Shown here: piece after piece, positions 26,878 to 35,691 of the stretch
Position numbering within the stretch: the first letter of the stretch is position 1
Layout of the letters: each line of letters starts with the position of its first letter
Source: Nocardia sp. NBC_01327
GTDB lineage: Bacteria; Actinomycetota; Actinomycetes; Mycobacteriales; Mycobacteriaceae
Length of the DNA: 64,000 bases
Assembly: GCF_035958815.1 (NCBI RefSeq)
Contig: NZ_CP108383.1
Coordinates: 2,542,001-2,606,000, forward strand
Direction of reading: 5' to 3'
Made by a program: the position numbers and the translations under genes
Notes under the pieces: model-generated
What the model was told of the DNA's origin: nothing
Database searches by the model: none
Seen by the model: the letters and a program-made list of their open reading frames with translations, nothing else

Positions 26878-27683
26878 AACTTGCTCCCTGGACCCGGATT
26901 TCGCTGCGCACGATCGTGCTGGTCTATCTGGCCGTACTGCTGATCCTGCCGCTGGGCATTATTCTCTGGCGCACCTTCGGGCACGGTGTCGGTGAGTTCT
27001 TCACCTCCATCACCACGCCCGCCGCGGTGTCGGCATTCAATCTCTCGATTCTCATCGTGGCGATCGTGGTGCCGCTGAACGTGGTGTTCGGCGTGCTGAC
27101 CGCGCTCGCGCTGGTGCGCGGAAAGTTCCCCGGCCGCAACCTGATTCAGGGTCTGGTGGATCTGCCGTTCGCGGTGTCCCCGGTGGTGGTCGGCGTCTCG
27201 CTGATCATGCTGTGGGGTGTGAACGGCTGGTTCGGCGGGCTGGAACACCACGGTCTGAAGGTGATCTTCAATCTGCCGGGCATGGTGCTGGCCACCATCT
27301 TCGTGACGCTGCCCTTCGTGGTGCGCGAGGTGGAGCCGGTGCTGCACGAGATCGGCGACGATCAGGAGCAGGCCGCCGCGACCCTGGGCGCCTCGCGCTG
27401 GCAGACCTTCTGGCGGATCACGCTCCCGGCGATCCGCTGGGGTCTGACCTACGGCATCGTGCTGACCGTGGCGCGTGCGCTCGGCGAATTCGGCGCGGTC
27501 ATCATGGTCTCCACCGCGCTGCCCGGTAAATCGCAGACGCTGACCCTGCTCGTCGAGGGCCGCTACACCAATGACCACAACACCTTCGGCGCGTACTGCG
27601 CGGCGACCCTGCTCATGGGTATCGCCCTGGTCGTCCTTCTGTTGATGACTCTCCTCGAACGGAAGCGGGGCACTGCCAAATGA
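26874..27683 (+). CDS. cysW: Sulfate ABC transporter permease CysW
   Basis: A 269-aa permease with six membrane helices and the EAA loop [20 protein letters not shown]. Partner of CysT in the sulfate channel. ATGA overlaps on both sides couple cysT, cysW and cysA translation. Confidence 0.95.
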   Translation: MKLAPWTRISLRTIVLVYLAVLLILPLGIILWRTFGHGVGEFFTSITTPAAVSAFNLSILIVAIVVPLNVVFGVLTALALVRGKFPGRNLIQGLVDLPFAVSPVVVGVSLIMLWGVNGWFGGLEHHGLKVIFNLPGMVLATIFVTLPFVVREVEPVLHEIGDDQEQAAATLGASRWQTFWRITLPAIRWGLTYGIVLTVARALGEFGAVIMVSTALPGKSQTLTLLVEGRYTNDHNTFGAYCAATLLMGIALVVLLLMTLLERKRGTAK

Positions 27684-28717
27684 TCACCGTGACCAATGCC
27701 AACAAGCGCTACGGCACCTTCGCCGCGCTCGACGACGTCACCCTGGACATCCCGTCCGGTGAGCTGACCGCGCTGCTCGGCCCGTCCGGATCGGGTAAGT
27801 CGACGCTGCTGCGTTCGATCGCCGGTCTGGAATCGCTGGACGGCGGCATCGTCACCATTGCCGGAAAAGACGTGACCCGGGTGTCGCCGCAGAAGCGCGA
27901 TATCGGATTCGTATTCCAGCATTACGCCGCGTTCAAGCACATGACCGTGCGCGACAATGTGGCCTTCGGCTTGAAGATTCGGAAGCGGCCGAAGCCGGAG
28001 ATCAAGAAGAAGGTCGACGATCTGCTGGAGATCGTCGGGCTGGACGGCTTTCAGCATCGGTATCCGGCGCAGCTCTCGGGTGGTCAGCGGCAGCGTATGG
28101 CCCTGGCCCGCGCGCTCGCCGTGGACCCACAGGTGCTGCTGCTGGACGAGCCTTTCGGCGCGCTCGATGCGAAAGTTCGTGCGGACCTGCGCACCTGGCT
28201 GCGCCGGCTGCACGAAGAGGTGCACGTCACCACCGTGCTGGTCACTCACGACCAGGAGGAAGCCCTGGATGTGGCCGACCGGATCGCGGTGATGAACAAG
28301 GGGCGGATCGAGCAGGTCGGGTCGCCGGAAGATGTATACGACCGTCCCGCAAACGATTTCGTCATGTCGTTCCTGGGCGCGGTGGCCAAGCTCAACGGGC
28401 ATCTGGTGCGCCCGCACGATATTCGCGTGGGTCGTGATCCGAGCATGGCGCTGGCCGCGCACGAGGGTACGGCGTCCTCCGCCGGTGTCACCCGGGCCAC
28501 GGTCGAGCGGATTGTCCACCTGGGCTTCGAGGTTCGGGTGGAACTGCGCAATGCGGCCACCGGTGATATTTTCACCGCCCAGGTGACCCGGGGTGACGCC
28601 GAGGCGCTGCATCTCGCCGAGGGTGAGACCGTCTACGCTCGCGCGACGCGAATTCCGGAGCTCCCGGTCTCCCGGATCGCGGAAGTCACGGGCGTTCCGG
28701 AACTTCCGGTCGCATAG
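27680..28717 (+). CDS. cysA: Sulfate ABC transporter ATP-binding protein CysA
   Basis: A 345-aa ATPase. Walker [15 protein letters not shown]-loop FVFQHYAAF, signature [15 protein letters not shown], Walker [13 protein letters not shown] and switch [13 protein letters not shown] are all intact; the C-terminal 100 residues form the TOBE/OB domain usual in CysA. It powers sulfate import through CysT/CysW. Confidence 0.96.
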   Translation: MITVTNANKRYGTFAALDDVTLDIPSGELTALLGPSGSGKSTLLRSIAGLESLDGGIVTIAGKDVTRVSPQKRDIGFVFQHYAAFKHMTVRDNVAFGLKIRKRPKPEIKKKVDDLLEIVGLDGFQHRYPAQLSGGQRQRMALARALAVDPQVLLLDEPFGALDAKVRADLRTWLRRLHEEVHVTTVLVTHDQEEALDVADRIAVMNKGRIEQVGSPEDVYDRPANDFVMSFLGAVAKLNGHLVRPHDIRVGRDPSMALAAHEGTASSAGVTRATVERIVHLGFEVRVELRNAATGDIFTAQVTRGDAEALHLAEGETVYARATRIPELPVSRIAEVTGVPELPVA

Positions 28718-28741
28718 GCGCCGACACACCGAGTGCGGGGG

Positions 28742-28756
28742 TGCGAAGCTTTCGCA
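28742..28756. promoter_or_regulatory. Small palindrome TGCGAA-GCT-TTCGCA, possible operator
   Basis: Perfect 6-bp arms around three bases lie 93 bp before the wHTH gene. Operator for the adjacent wHTH protein or a weak terminator behind cysA are both possible. Confidence 0.35.
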
Positions 28757-28774
28757 TCGCTTTCCCTTTGCCCG

Positions 28775-28836
28775 CTGCTGGGCGAGGCTGGTAGGGCACC
28801 GGCTACCGAGCCGGTCGCGCACCGCCCGCCCAGCAG
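28775..28836 (+). promoter_or_regulatory. Nested inverted repeats in the leader of the wHTH gene
   Basis: CTGCTGGGCG (28775-28784) is repeated inverted as CGCCCAGCAG (28827-28836). Inside, GGTAG and CTACC flank an eight-base loop, with GGCT and AGCC next to them. The element ends 12 nt before the ATG at 28849, so the RNA could fold over the RBS region. I cannot assign it to a known riboswitch. Confidence 0.45.
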
Positions 28837-28848
28837 AAGGCGCACCTC

Positions 28849-29193
28849 ATGGCCTTGACCGAACCCGAAGCGAAAGTGCTTGCCGCGCTTTCCCTCCCGG
28901 ACCTGCCCGCCGCCCGCACCGTCCGGCAGCTGTGCACCGCAACAGGTCTCACCTCCGGGGCCGCCCGCCGTGCCCTGCACCACCTCTCCGGCGCGGGTCT
29001 AGCGCTCGCGACCCGGCACACCCCCGCCACCTGGCAGGCCACCCATCGCGGGCGCCTCACCATCCACACCCCCACCTACCGCGACTACCTCGCCAGTACC
29101 CTCACAGTGCCGGAACACCGTCCCCGCACCAGGAGGCCCCCGCTATGCTCGCAGCTTTCTCCATCACCCCGATCGGCGCAGGCGAAGACGTAG
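28849..29193 (+). CDS. Small winged-helix-type DNA-binding protein
   Basis: A 114-aa protein whose first 75 residues read as a winged helix: [16 protein letters not shown], then the recognition helix region [23 protein letters not shown], followed by a short wing ([20 protein letters not shown]). Likely a transcription regulator of the MarR/ArsR-like fold; ligand unknown. It overlaps the following MTH1187-family gene by 49 bp in another frame, so the last 15 or so residues are constrained by two reading frames. Confidence 0.65.
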   Translation: MALTEPEAKVLAALSLPDLPAARTVRQLCTATGLTSGAARRALHHLSGAGLALATRHTPATWQATHRGRLTIHTPTYRDYLASTLTVPEHRPRTRRPPLCSQLSPSPRSAQAKT

Positions 29194-29441
29194 GCGAGCC
29201 GGTAGCCGCCGCCATCCGGGTAATCCGGGCCAGCGGCCTGCCCAACCGCACCTCGGCCAGCTTCACCGAGATCGAAGGCGACTGGGACGAAGTCTTCGCC
29301 GTGATCAAGCAGGCCACCGACGCCGTCATGGCGATCTCCACCCGCTGCAGCGTCGTCATCAAAGCCGATATCCGCCCCGGCCACCCGGACATGCTCACCG
29401 CCAAAGTGGAAACGGTGGAACGCTATCTGGCCCAGGACTAG
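29145..29441 (+). CDS. MTH1187 family thiamine-binding protein
   Basis: A 98-aa protein of the MTH1187/YkoF-like ferredoxin fold: [20 protein letters not shown], then [20 protein letters not shown] and [13 protein letters not shown]. Members form tetramers and several bind thiamine or related ligands. ATG 29145 has a perfect AGGAGG eight bases before it. It shares a 49-bp overlap with the wHTH gene, so the two are coexpressed. Confidence 0.85.
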   Translation: MLAAFSITPIGAGEDVGEPVAAAIRVIRASGLPNRTSASFTEIEGDWDEVFAVIKQATDAVMAISTRCSVVIKADIRPGHPDMLTAKVETVERYLAQD

Positions 29442-29522
29442 CCGACCGGTCTCCATTGCCGGTGGTCCACGAACCGGGCTGCGGCGGGGCACTCCGACCA
29501 GCCCCGGTGATCTTGGTGAGGG

Positions 29523-30641
29523 CTAGGAGACTGAGGCGGAGTCCGGGACGTAGCGCCAGATGGGGAGTAGCGCTTGGTCGTTCAGCGGGGTGGGGGAGGT
29601 GTGGATGGTGGATTCGAGGCGCGTGATTACCGAGGCTGGGTCCAGGCCGGCGCCTATCAGGACCAGGTTGCTGGTGCGGGGTTCGTTGCGGGACCAGGTG
29701 GTGGGCTCGATGGTGATGTGGCGGCCGACCATGTGGAGCAGGAACTTTCGGGAGTCTTCGGGGACGGCGAAGGCCAGGACGCCTTTGGCTCGGAAGAGGC
29801 CAGGAGGTGGGTCTTCCAGCATTGCGATGAGTTCTCGCGGGTTGAGGTCGGTGGGGCTGGTGAAGGAGACGCTTTGGTACGCGTCGTGCAGGTGATGATG
29901 ATGATGGCCGCCGCACCCGTGGTCGCCGTCGTGCCCGTGCTGGCCGCTACCGCAGGATTCGCCGCCGTGACTGTCTTCGCCGGATTCGTCGTCGAGGAGT
30001 AGTTCGTCGAAGCTGAGTTGCCGGCCGGCCCGCAGTGTGCCCGGATCGCGGGTGGGGATGTCGAAGAGCAGGGCGGGGTCAATGCGGCCGTGGCTGGTGG
30101 CGTAGACGGGGACCTGGCCCACCAGGGTGCGGATGTCGGTGTGGAGTTTTTCGAGCGCGGCGGGCGGGACCCGGTCGGCCTTGTTGAGGACGACCAGATC
30201 GGCCATGCGCAGGTGCGTATCGAGTTCGGGGTGCTGGGCGCGGCTTTCGGGGAAGTGTTCGGCGTCGACCAGTTCGATCAGGCCGCCGTAGCGAATGCGT
30301 GGGTTGTCGCTGCCGGTCACCATGCGGATCAGATTGCGGGGTTCGGCGAGGCCGCTGGCCTCTACGACAATGACGTCGATGCGCTGTTTGGGCTGGGCCA
30401 GGCGGTCGAAGAGCTCATCCAGTTCGGTGACATCCACTGCGCAGCAGACACAACCGTTGCCGAGCGAGACCATCGCGTCGACCTGGCCCGCCACCAGCAT
30501 GGCATCGATATTCACCGCGCCGAAGTCATTGACCACCACGCCTATGCGCAGGTCACGACTGCGCAGGAGGCGATTGAGGAGGGTGGTTTTGCCGGAACCC
30601 AGGAAACCGGCCACGATCAGAACTGGTATGCGCCGACTCAC
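29523..30641 (-). CDS. COG0523 family metal-binding GTPase (CobW/ZNG1-like)
   Basis: A 372-aa G3E GTPase. Walker A GFLGSGKTTLLNR, the metal motif GNGCVCC (CxCC), VVEASGLAEP and LNKADRVP are present, with a CobW C-terminal domain. A metal-binding loop near residue 220-255 is rich in His, Cys and Asp (HGHDGDHGCGGHHHHHLHD). These proteins deliver zinc or other metals to client enzymes, often under metal shortage. Start GTG 30641 puts the P-loop at the normal place; GTG 30650 is three codons longer. It is divergent from the pucR-type gene; no Zur box was found by eye. Confidence 0.88.
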   Translation of the reverse strand: MSRRIPVLIVAGFLGSGKTTLLNRLLRSRDLRIGVVVNDFGAVNIDAMLVAGQVDAMVSLGNGCVCCAVDVTELDELFDRLAQPKQRIDVIVVEASGLAEPRNLIRMVTGSDNPRIRYGGLIELVDAEHFPESRAQHPELDTHLRMADLVVLNKADRVPPAALEKLHTDIRTLVGQVPVYATSHGRIDPALLFDIPTRDPGTLRAGRQLSFDELLLDDESGEDSHGGESCGSGQHGHDGDHGCGGHHHHHLHDAYQSVSFTSPTDLNPRELIAMLEDPPPGLFRAKGVLAFAVPEDSRKFLLHMVGRHITIEPTTWSRNEPRTSNLVLIGAGLDPASVITRLESTIHTSPTPLNDQALLPIWRYVPDSASVS

Positions 30642-30752
30642 TCGGCCCACCCTACCGAGGGGCTGTGCGGTGGACGCAGCATGGCGGAAACGGGCCGGAA
30701 ATACCGGCGTCCTACCGTGGCGGTCAATCGGACCGATCCCGGAGGTGGCGCA

Positions 30753-32231
30753 GTGCTGGTGCGGGACATTCTCGACGCGCCGCAGTTGCGCATGCAGCTG
30801 CTGCACGGGGACGACGCCGAATTGGCGCGACCCGTGGCCCGGGTGTGCGCGACCGATATGCCTGATCCTCGACCGTTCGTGACGCCGGGCGCGCTGGTCT
30901 GCACCGGCTTGATCTGGCGGCAGCAGGCGCAGGATTCGGATCGATATGTGGGACTTCTCGCCGCGGCGGGAGTGGCGGGCATAGTCGCGGGCCAGGCATT
31001 GCACGGGCATGTGCCCGAGGATGTGGTGGCGGCGTGCGCGCGCCACGGATTGCCACTGCTGTCCGCACCGCAGAGCGTGCCGTTCAGCCGGATCATCGAA
31101 TACCTGGCCGAGCAGGCCGCCGAATTACGCTGGCGGCGTGTGCAATCCAGGGTCGATCGGCAGCGCAGACTGCTGGCGGCCGTCGCGGGCGGGAGCAGTG
31201 TCGGTGATCTGATCGCCGATATTGCCGTGGAGCAGGAGATTTCGGCATGGCTGGTGACCGCGACCGGCCACGTCATCGCCGGAACCGCACCGCTCACCGA
31301 GGCCGACCGCGACCGGATCGTCGCGACCGCGCTCACCGCGCCCCGGCTGCCCGCCGTCACGGGAGGCGCCATGCGGGTACTCCAGGTCGGCGGCGGTGAT
31401 CGAATCACCGCCTGGTACCTGGTGGTTCGACCGGCTGCCGCGGAGCCGGAAACATTTGCCGCCGATCTGGCCGCCGTCATCGAGTTCTACCGGCAGCGCA
31501 GCACCGACCGCCTGCACCTGGATTGGGAACTCGTCGACCGGTTCCCGGCCCCGATGGTGGAGCTGCCCGGCGGATCGGCCGTGGCGGTCGTCTGCGATAT
31601 CCATCCGCCCGAGACCCTGTCCTCCGTCGGACTCCCGGAAGTGCGTGTGGCACTGCATGATGTGCTGTCCGGCGTCACCACCTCGGTAGACCGGGAGGGC
31701 CGGCTCGTCGCGGTGGTGCCGGGCACCCAGGACGACATCGCTGCCACGCTGCGCCACCGAATGGGACGACTCGCGCCCGCGCTCAATGGCATTCGACTCT
31801 CCTTCGGTGTCAGCGCCCAGCAGCGCGACGAATCCCTCTCGGGCGCGATCGCGGCCGCCGCGGCCGCCGCCACCGCAGCCGCTGACGACGACACCGCGGT
31901 ATCCGTCCGCATTGCCGATATCGACACGGCCGTAGGCCTTTTCACTGCGGTCCCCGGCGGCCTGCAGCGCCGCTTCGCCGAACGCGTGCTCGGCCCCGTC
32001 GTCGACTACGACCGCAAGACCGGCGCGGGACTACTGGAAACCCTGGAGGTATATCTCGGATGCGAGGGCTCCTGGCGCCAGGCCGCCGACCGAATGCACC
32101 TGCACCTCAACACAGTTCGCTACCGCATAGGCCGCGTAGAGGAACTCACCGGCCGCGACCTCGGCCGCATAGACGACCGCCTCGACCTCTACCTGGCCGT
32201 CCGCACCCTAACCAGCCACACCGCAGCCTGA
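30753..32231 (+). CDS. PucR family transcriptional regulator
   Basis: A 492-aa regulator. N-terminal PucR sensor domain (VRDILDAPQLRMQLLHGDDA ... RPFVTPGALVCTG), a middle GGDEF-like CdaR region and the C-terminal helix-turn-helix (GSWRQAADRMHLHLNTVRYR). PucR proteins control purine or other nitrogen catabolism; the uricase and xanthine/uracil permease genes close by make purines the likely signal. Start GTG 30753 has GGAGGTGG four bases upstream. Confidence 0.85.
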   Translation: MLVRDILDAPQLRMQLLHGDDAELARPVARVCATDMPDPRPFVTPGALVCTGLIWRQQAQDSDRYVGLLAAAGVAGIVAGQALHGHVPEDVVAACARHGLPLLSAPQSVPFSRIIEYLAEQAAELRWRRVQSRVDRQRRLLAAVAGGSSVGDLIADIAVEQEISAWLVTATGHVIAGTAPLTEADRDRIVATALTAPRLPAVTGGAMRVLQVGGGDRITAWYLVVRPAAAEPETFAADLAAVIEFYRQRSTDRLHLDWELVDRFPAPMVELPGGSAVAVVCDIHPPETLSSVGLPEVRVALHDVLSGVTTSVDREGRLVAVVPGTQDDIAATLRHRMGRLAPALNGIRLSFGVSAQQRDESLSGAIAAAAAAATAAADDDTAVSVRIADIDTAVGLFTAVPGGLQRRFAERVLGPVVDYDRKTGAGLLETLEVYLGCEGSWRQAADRMHLHLNTVRYRIGRVEELTGRDLGRIDDRLDLYLAVRTLTSHTAA

Positions 32232-32267
32232 CCGACTCCCTACCCCGTCTCAGCGCCTGCCCACCCC

Positions 32268-32340
32268 GTCATTCCGGCGTGCTTTTGGCCGGAATCCACT
32301 GCGCTGAGGGAGATCCCGGCCAACAGCACGCCGGGATGAC
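32268..32340. repeat. Dispersed palindromic element, copy 1
   Basis: A long imperfect inverted repeat with 29-base arms (32268-32296 and 32312-32340; 26 of 29 positions pair) around a 15-base centre. Each arm contains its own small hairpin (ATTCCGGC/GCCGGAAT and ATCCCGGC/GCCGGGAT). A second copy lies at 61629. It resembles small non-coding palindromic repeats found between genes in many bacteria, in design though not necessarily in origin. Confidence 0.8.
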
Positions 32341-32351
32341 GAGTGGTGTCA

Positions 32352-32579
32352 GTGCCAAGAAGACAGGTGGTGCCCGTGCCGGACTGGCAGATGCCGGTGC
32401 CGGGATGACAGGTGGGGCCAGTGCCGGATTGGCAGGTGCCAAAGCCGGGATGGCGGGTGGTGTCGGTGCCAAGAAGGCAGGTGGTGCCCGTGCCGGACTG
32501 GCAGATGCCGGTGCCGGGATGACAGGTGGTGCCAGTGCCGGATTGGCAGGTGCCAAAGCCGGCAGGGCGGGTGGTGTCG
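32352..32579. repeat. Two 114-bp tandem repeats made of 21/24-bp subunits
   Basis: Units 32352-32465 and 32466-32579 are nearly identical, and a third begins at 32580 before breaking off. Each is itself made of five alternating 24- and 21-base subunits starting gtgcc or aagcc. Open frames through it are Gly/Ala repeats on one strand and Pro/Ala repeats on the other and are not convincing genes. With copy 1 of the palindrome it fills the 392-bp gap between the PucR and uricase genes. Confidence 0.85.
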
Positions 32580-32623
32580 GTGCCGGGAGGCGATTGGAAT
32601 TTCGGTCGCCGGGCCCGGCTGGG

Positions 32624-33544
32624 TCAGACCGCGCCGGTGTAGGGGTCCCAGGCGGTTCCGGCGGCGGGGGCGTCTTCGCGCAGGACTGCGGCATGGATCA
32701 GGCCGTACGGGCGGTCGTCGGCGTAGAAGACCTCGCCGTTGTTCTCGACGCCGAAGCGCGAGAGGTCGAAGTACCAGTGGTGCTTATTGGGGGCCGACAT
32801 GCGGATCTCGGCGAGGCACGGGTAGGCCTGCAGTGCCGCCTGTCCCATCTCGAACAGCGTCTGCTGCAACGCCTTCGAATGCTGGGTGGCGAATGTGGCG
32901 ACCATGACGGCGCGAATGCCCGCGTAGGTGGCGTCCCAGTCCTCCGGTGCGGTGGCGAAGCGCCAGCGGGCGGTGAGGCTGGTGGCGAGAATGCGGTCGT
33001 AGGCGGGCTCGAGCACGGTGAATTCGTCGGTGAGGAAGTCCGCGAACTCCGAACCGGTGGACTTCAGAATGACCAGATCCTTGACGCCGCCGATCACCCA
33101 CTCCTGCTGGGCCGCCCCGGTGCCGCTGACGGTGATCGCGGCAATGCGCACCTCCGGCCCGACCCGGGTCCAGGTGTGATCATGTCCGGTCCCGTCGACC
33201 GGAACCCTTTGCCACGCATACTCTTCGATCTCGATGCGCGCCGAATCCACCGTCTCGATGTCGTCGACGAAATGCCGGGCCAGCGCCTGCCCGTAGGTTT
33301 CGATGCTCCCGTCGCCGTGCGATTTGGCGTACGTGAAGATGGTCTGCTTCTGCGAATCGGTCGGCAGCACCCCGCCCTGATCGCCGACGGTATGCGCCTC
33401 GTCGAAAGCCCCACGCAGGCAGGACGATACGTTCAGATCGCGAATCTCGTGCCGCGCGGTGTCGCGGTAGATGCGCACCACCCGGTTCTCGGCCTTGCCG
33501 TACTGGTGCGGGCCGAGCACGATCTTGCCGGTCAATTCGGTCAT
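32624..33544 (-). CDS. uao: Urate oxidase (factor-independent urate hydroxylase)
   Basis: A 306-aa uricase. The two T-fold halves are clear: KAENRVVRIYRDTARHEIRDLNVS with YAKSHGDGSIETYGQALARHF, then GGVKDLVILKSTGSEFADFL, RWRF and APNKHHWYFDLSRFGVENNGEVF. The enzyme oxidises urate to 5-hydroxyisourate with oxygen and no cofactor. Start ATG 33544 has GGGAGG upstream. It is divergent from the permease that presumably imports purines; the PucR-type gene is the nearest candidate regulator. Confidence 0.96.
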   Translation of the reverse strand: MTELTGKIVLGPHQYGKAENRVVRIYRDTARHEIRDLNVSSCLRGAFDEAHTVGDQGGVLPTDSQKQTIFTYAKSHGDGSIETYGQALARHFVDDIETVDSARIEIEEYAWQRVPVDGTGHDHTWTRVGPEVRIAAITVSGTGAAQQEWVIGGVKDLVILKSTGSEFADFLTDEFTVLEPAYDRILATSLTARWRFATAPEDWDATYAGIRAVMVATFATQHSKALQQTLFEMGQAALQAYPCLAEIRMSAPNKHHWYFDLSRFGVENNGEVFYADDRPYGLIHAAVLREDAPAAGTAWDPYTGAV

Positions 33545-33726
33545 GGTCGCCTCCCGTGGTCGATGAACACCTTGCCCCACTGTGGCGCACCCGAGCCGCC
33601 GCACACGCTGGTTCGGCGGACAAAACATCGCCCGCGACACGCCCCGCGGTTGGCGAATCAGACAAACCCCCGGGCGGCTGCGGCTGCCTAGCCTGACCAT
33701 CAACCGATGCGCCGCAAGGAGCTGCC

Positions 33727-35091
33727 ATGACAACGCCTCATTCCGTCGACACCCGATTGCCCTGGCATCGGCTGTTGGCGTTCGGCATTCAGCATGTGCT
33801 GATCATGTACACGGGATGTGTGACCGTGCCGCTGGTCTTCGGTGCGGCCGCGGGTCTCGACAAGTCCACCGTCGGCCTGTTGATCAGCGCCGATCTGCTG
33901 GTGGCGGGCATTATCACGCTGGTGCAGAGCCTCGGGCTGGGCCGGTTCGCGGGTGCCCGGCTGCCGATCATCACCGGCGCGACCTTTGTGGCCATGAGTC
34001 CGATGATCTTGATCGCCAAGCAGTACGGGCTGCCCGCCGTCTACGGCTCCATGCTCATCGGCGGTCTGGTCGGTATCGCCCTGGCCTGGCCGTTCGCCAT
34101 GGTGGTTCGCTTCTTCCCGCCGCTGGTCACCGGCACCGTCCTGACCGTCGTCGGTGTTTCGCTCATCGGTGTGGCGGGCGGGCTCATCGTGGGCAGCGAT
34201 CCCAAATCACCGTCGTTCGGTGCGATCTCGAATATCGTGCTGGCCACCGTGGTCCTGCTCATCGCGCTGGCCGGTACGGTCCTCGGGCGCGGCGTGTGGT
34301 CGCAGCTCGGCATTCTCATCGCACTCGTCGCGGGTGTGCTGATCGCCATCCCGATGGGGCTGATCAAGCTCGACGGTGTGTCGAACGCTGCTTGGCTCGG
34401 TGCACCGCACGTATTCCACTTCGGCGCACCGCAGTTCCCGATCACCGCGGTGGTGGCCATGAGCATTGTGATGGTCGTGGTCTTCGCCGAATCCACCGCC
34501 AGCATGCTTGCCATCGGCGAGATCACCGGAAAGCCTTTGGCGCGAGCCGATCTGGCGCGCGGTCTCATCGGTGACGGTCTGTCGGCCGTACTGGCCGGCG
34601 TCTTCAGCTCGTTCGTCGACACCGTGTTCAATCAGAATGTCGGCGCGGTCGCCAGCACCCGGGTGCACAGCCGCTATGTGACGGCCGTCAGCGGTGCGCT
34701 GCTGGTGATGCTCGGCCTGGTGCCGCGCTTCGGCGCGATCGTGGCCGCGGTGCCGCAGCCCGTGGTCGGCGGCGTCGGCCTGGTGCTGTTCGCCACCATC
34801 GCGGTGATCGGCGTGGACACCCTGCGCCGGGCCGATCTCACCGATCGCGTGAATCTGTCGATTGTCGCGGTCGCCATCGGCGTAGGTCTGGTACCGGTCC
34901 TCACCAAGGGCATGTTCGACAAATTCCCCACCTCGGCGCAAATCCTGCTCAACAGCGGAATCGCCCTGGCCGCCGCCACCGCATTCCTGCTCAATCTGCT
35001 CTTCAACCACACCAAGCTGGGCGAAATCGCCCGCGGCGCAATCGAACCCGTCCCGGCCGTCCCGGAACCGCAGGACCCGATCGCCGCCTGA
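33727..35091 (+). CDS. Nucleobase:cation symporter-2 (xanthine/uracil/urate permease)
   Basis: A 454-aa membrane protein of the NCS2/NAT family with about 14 helices: FGIQHVLIMYTGCVTVPLVFG at the start, RFAGARLPIITGATFVAMSP, FAESTASMLAIGEITGK and VPQPVVGGVGLVLFATIAVIG. The context (uricase divergent, PucR regulator) points to uric acid or xanthine uptake. ATG 33727 follows an AAGGAG RBS. Confidence 0.9.
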   Translation: MTTPHSVDTRLPWHRLLAFGIQHVLIMYTGCVTVPLVFGAAAGLDKSTVGLLISADLLVAGIITLVQSLGLGRFAGARLPIITGATFVAMSPMILIAKQYGLPAVYGSMLIGGLVGIALAWPFAMVVRFFPPLVTGTVLTVVGVSLIGVAGGLIVGSDPKSPSFGAISNIVLATVVLLIALAGTVLGRGVWSQLGILIALVAGVLIAIPMGLIKLDGVSNAAWLGAPHVFHFGAPQFPITAVVAMSIVMVVVFAESTASMLAIGEITGKPLARADLARGLIGDGLSAVLAGVFSSFVDTVFNQNVGAVASTRVHSRYVTAVSGALLVMLGLVPRFGAIVAAVPQPVVGGVGLVLFATIAVIGVDTLRRADLTDRVNLSIVAVAIGVGLVPVLTKGMFDKFPTSAQILLNSGIALAAATAFLLNLLFNHTKLGEIARGAIEPVPAVPEPQDPIAA

Positions 35092-35199
35092 AACCCCGCC
35101 TCCTCATCGGGGACCGAGGCCGCAGCCTCCGCCGACGCAACCAGCTGGGCGTCGAAGAAGTCTGCGGCCTCGGCTACATCTCCACCAGAACAGTTTCGC

Positions 35200-35256
35200 C
35201 GAGAGGGCTCTCATGGTGGCGACACGCCGACATCCGCCACCGTCAGAGCCCTCTCG
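35200..35256. terminator. Large hairpin between convergent permease and moaE genes
   Basis: CGAGAGGGCTCT (35200-35211) pairs perfectly with AGAGCCCTCTCG (35245-35256), and GGTGGC with GCCACC inside. It ends 6 bp from the moaE stop, so it mainly serves moaE on the minus strand but can act on both. Confidence 0.8.
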
Positions 35257-35262
35257 ATGGGT

Positions 35263-35691
35263 CTAGCCGCAGGCGTTGACCCATTCGGAGAGGCCGTCGG
35301 CGAATTGCTGGCGCTTCCAGATGGGGACCTCGTGTTTGATGCGATCCACCAGGGTCGCGCAGGTGGTGAAGGCTTCCGCGCGATGGGGGGCCGCGACGGC
35401 GACCGCGATGGCGAGATCGCCGATGGCGAGCGGGCCGATCCGGTGCACCGCGGCGACCGGGAGGCCGGAGGATTCGGCCACCTCGGCGCATACCCGCCGC
35501 AGGAACTTCTCGGCCTCCGGATGCGCCGAATACTCCAGCGTCGAAACCGCTTGGCCGCCATCGTGATTGCGCACCATACCGGTGAAGACCACGACCGCGC
35601 CGTGCTCCGGCCCGAGTACCGCCTTCTCGACCTCGGCCGGGTCGAGCGGCTGATCGCTGATCCAGGCGCGCAGTTCGCCGCTGTCACTCAT
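35263..35691 (-). CDS. moaE: Molybdopterin synthase catalytic subunit MoaE
   Basis: A 142-aa MoaE with GAVVVFTGMVRNHDGG, LEYSAHPEAEKFLRRV, VAAVHRIGPLAIGDLAIAVAV, HRAEAF and KHEVPIWKRQQF. With MoaD it converts cyclic pyranopterin monophosphate to molybdopterin. It overlaps the upstream moaC-mogA fusion by 8 bp, so it is the last gene of that operon. Confidence 0.96.
   Translation of the reverse strand: MSDSGELRAWISDQPLDPAEVEKAVLGPEHGAVVVFTGMVRNHDGGQAVSTLEYSAHPEAEKFLRRVCAEVAESSGLPVAAVHRIGPLAIGDLAIAVAVAAPHRAEAFTTCATLVDRIKHEVPIWKRQQFADGLSEWVNACG

Noticed and set aside
28775..28836. TPP riboswitch ahead of the wHTH/MTH1187 genes
   Set aside because: The conserved THI-box CUGAGA and its partner segment are not present; only generic inverted repeats are visible.
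32060..33691. 543-aa plus-strand ORF through the tandem repeats and opposite the uricase gene
   Set aside because: It starts inside the pucR gene, crosses a repeat array and then reads uricase backwards.
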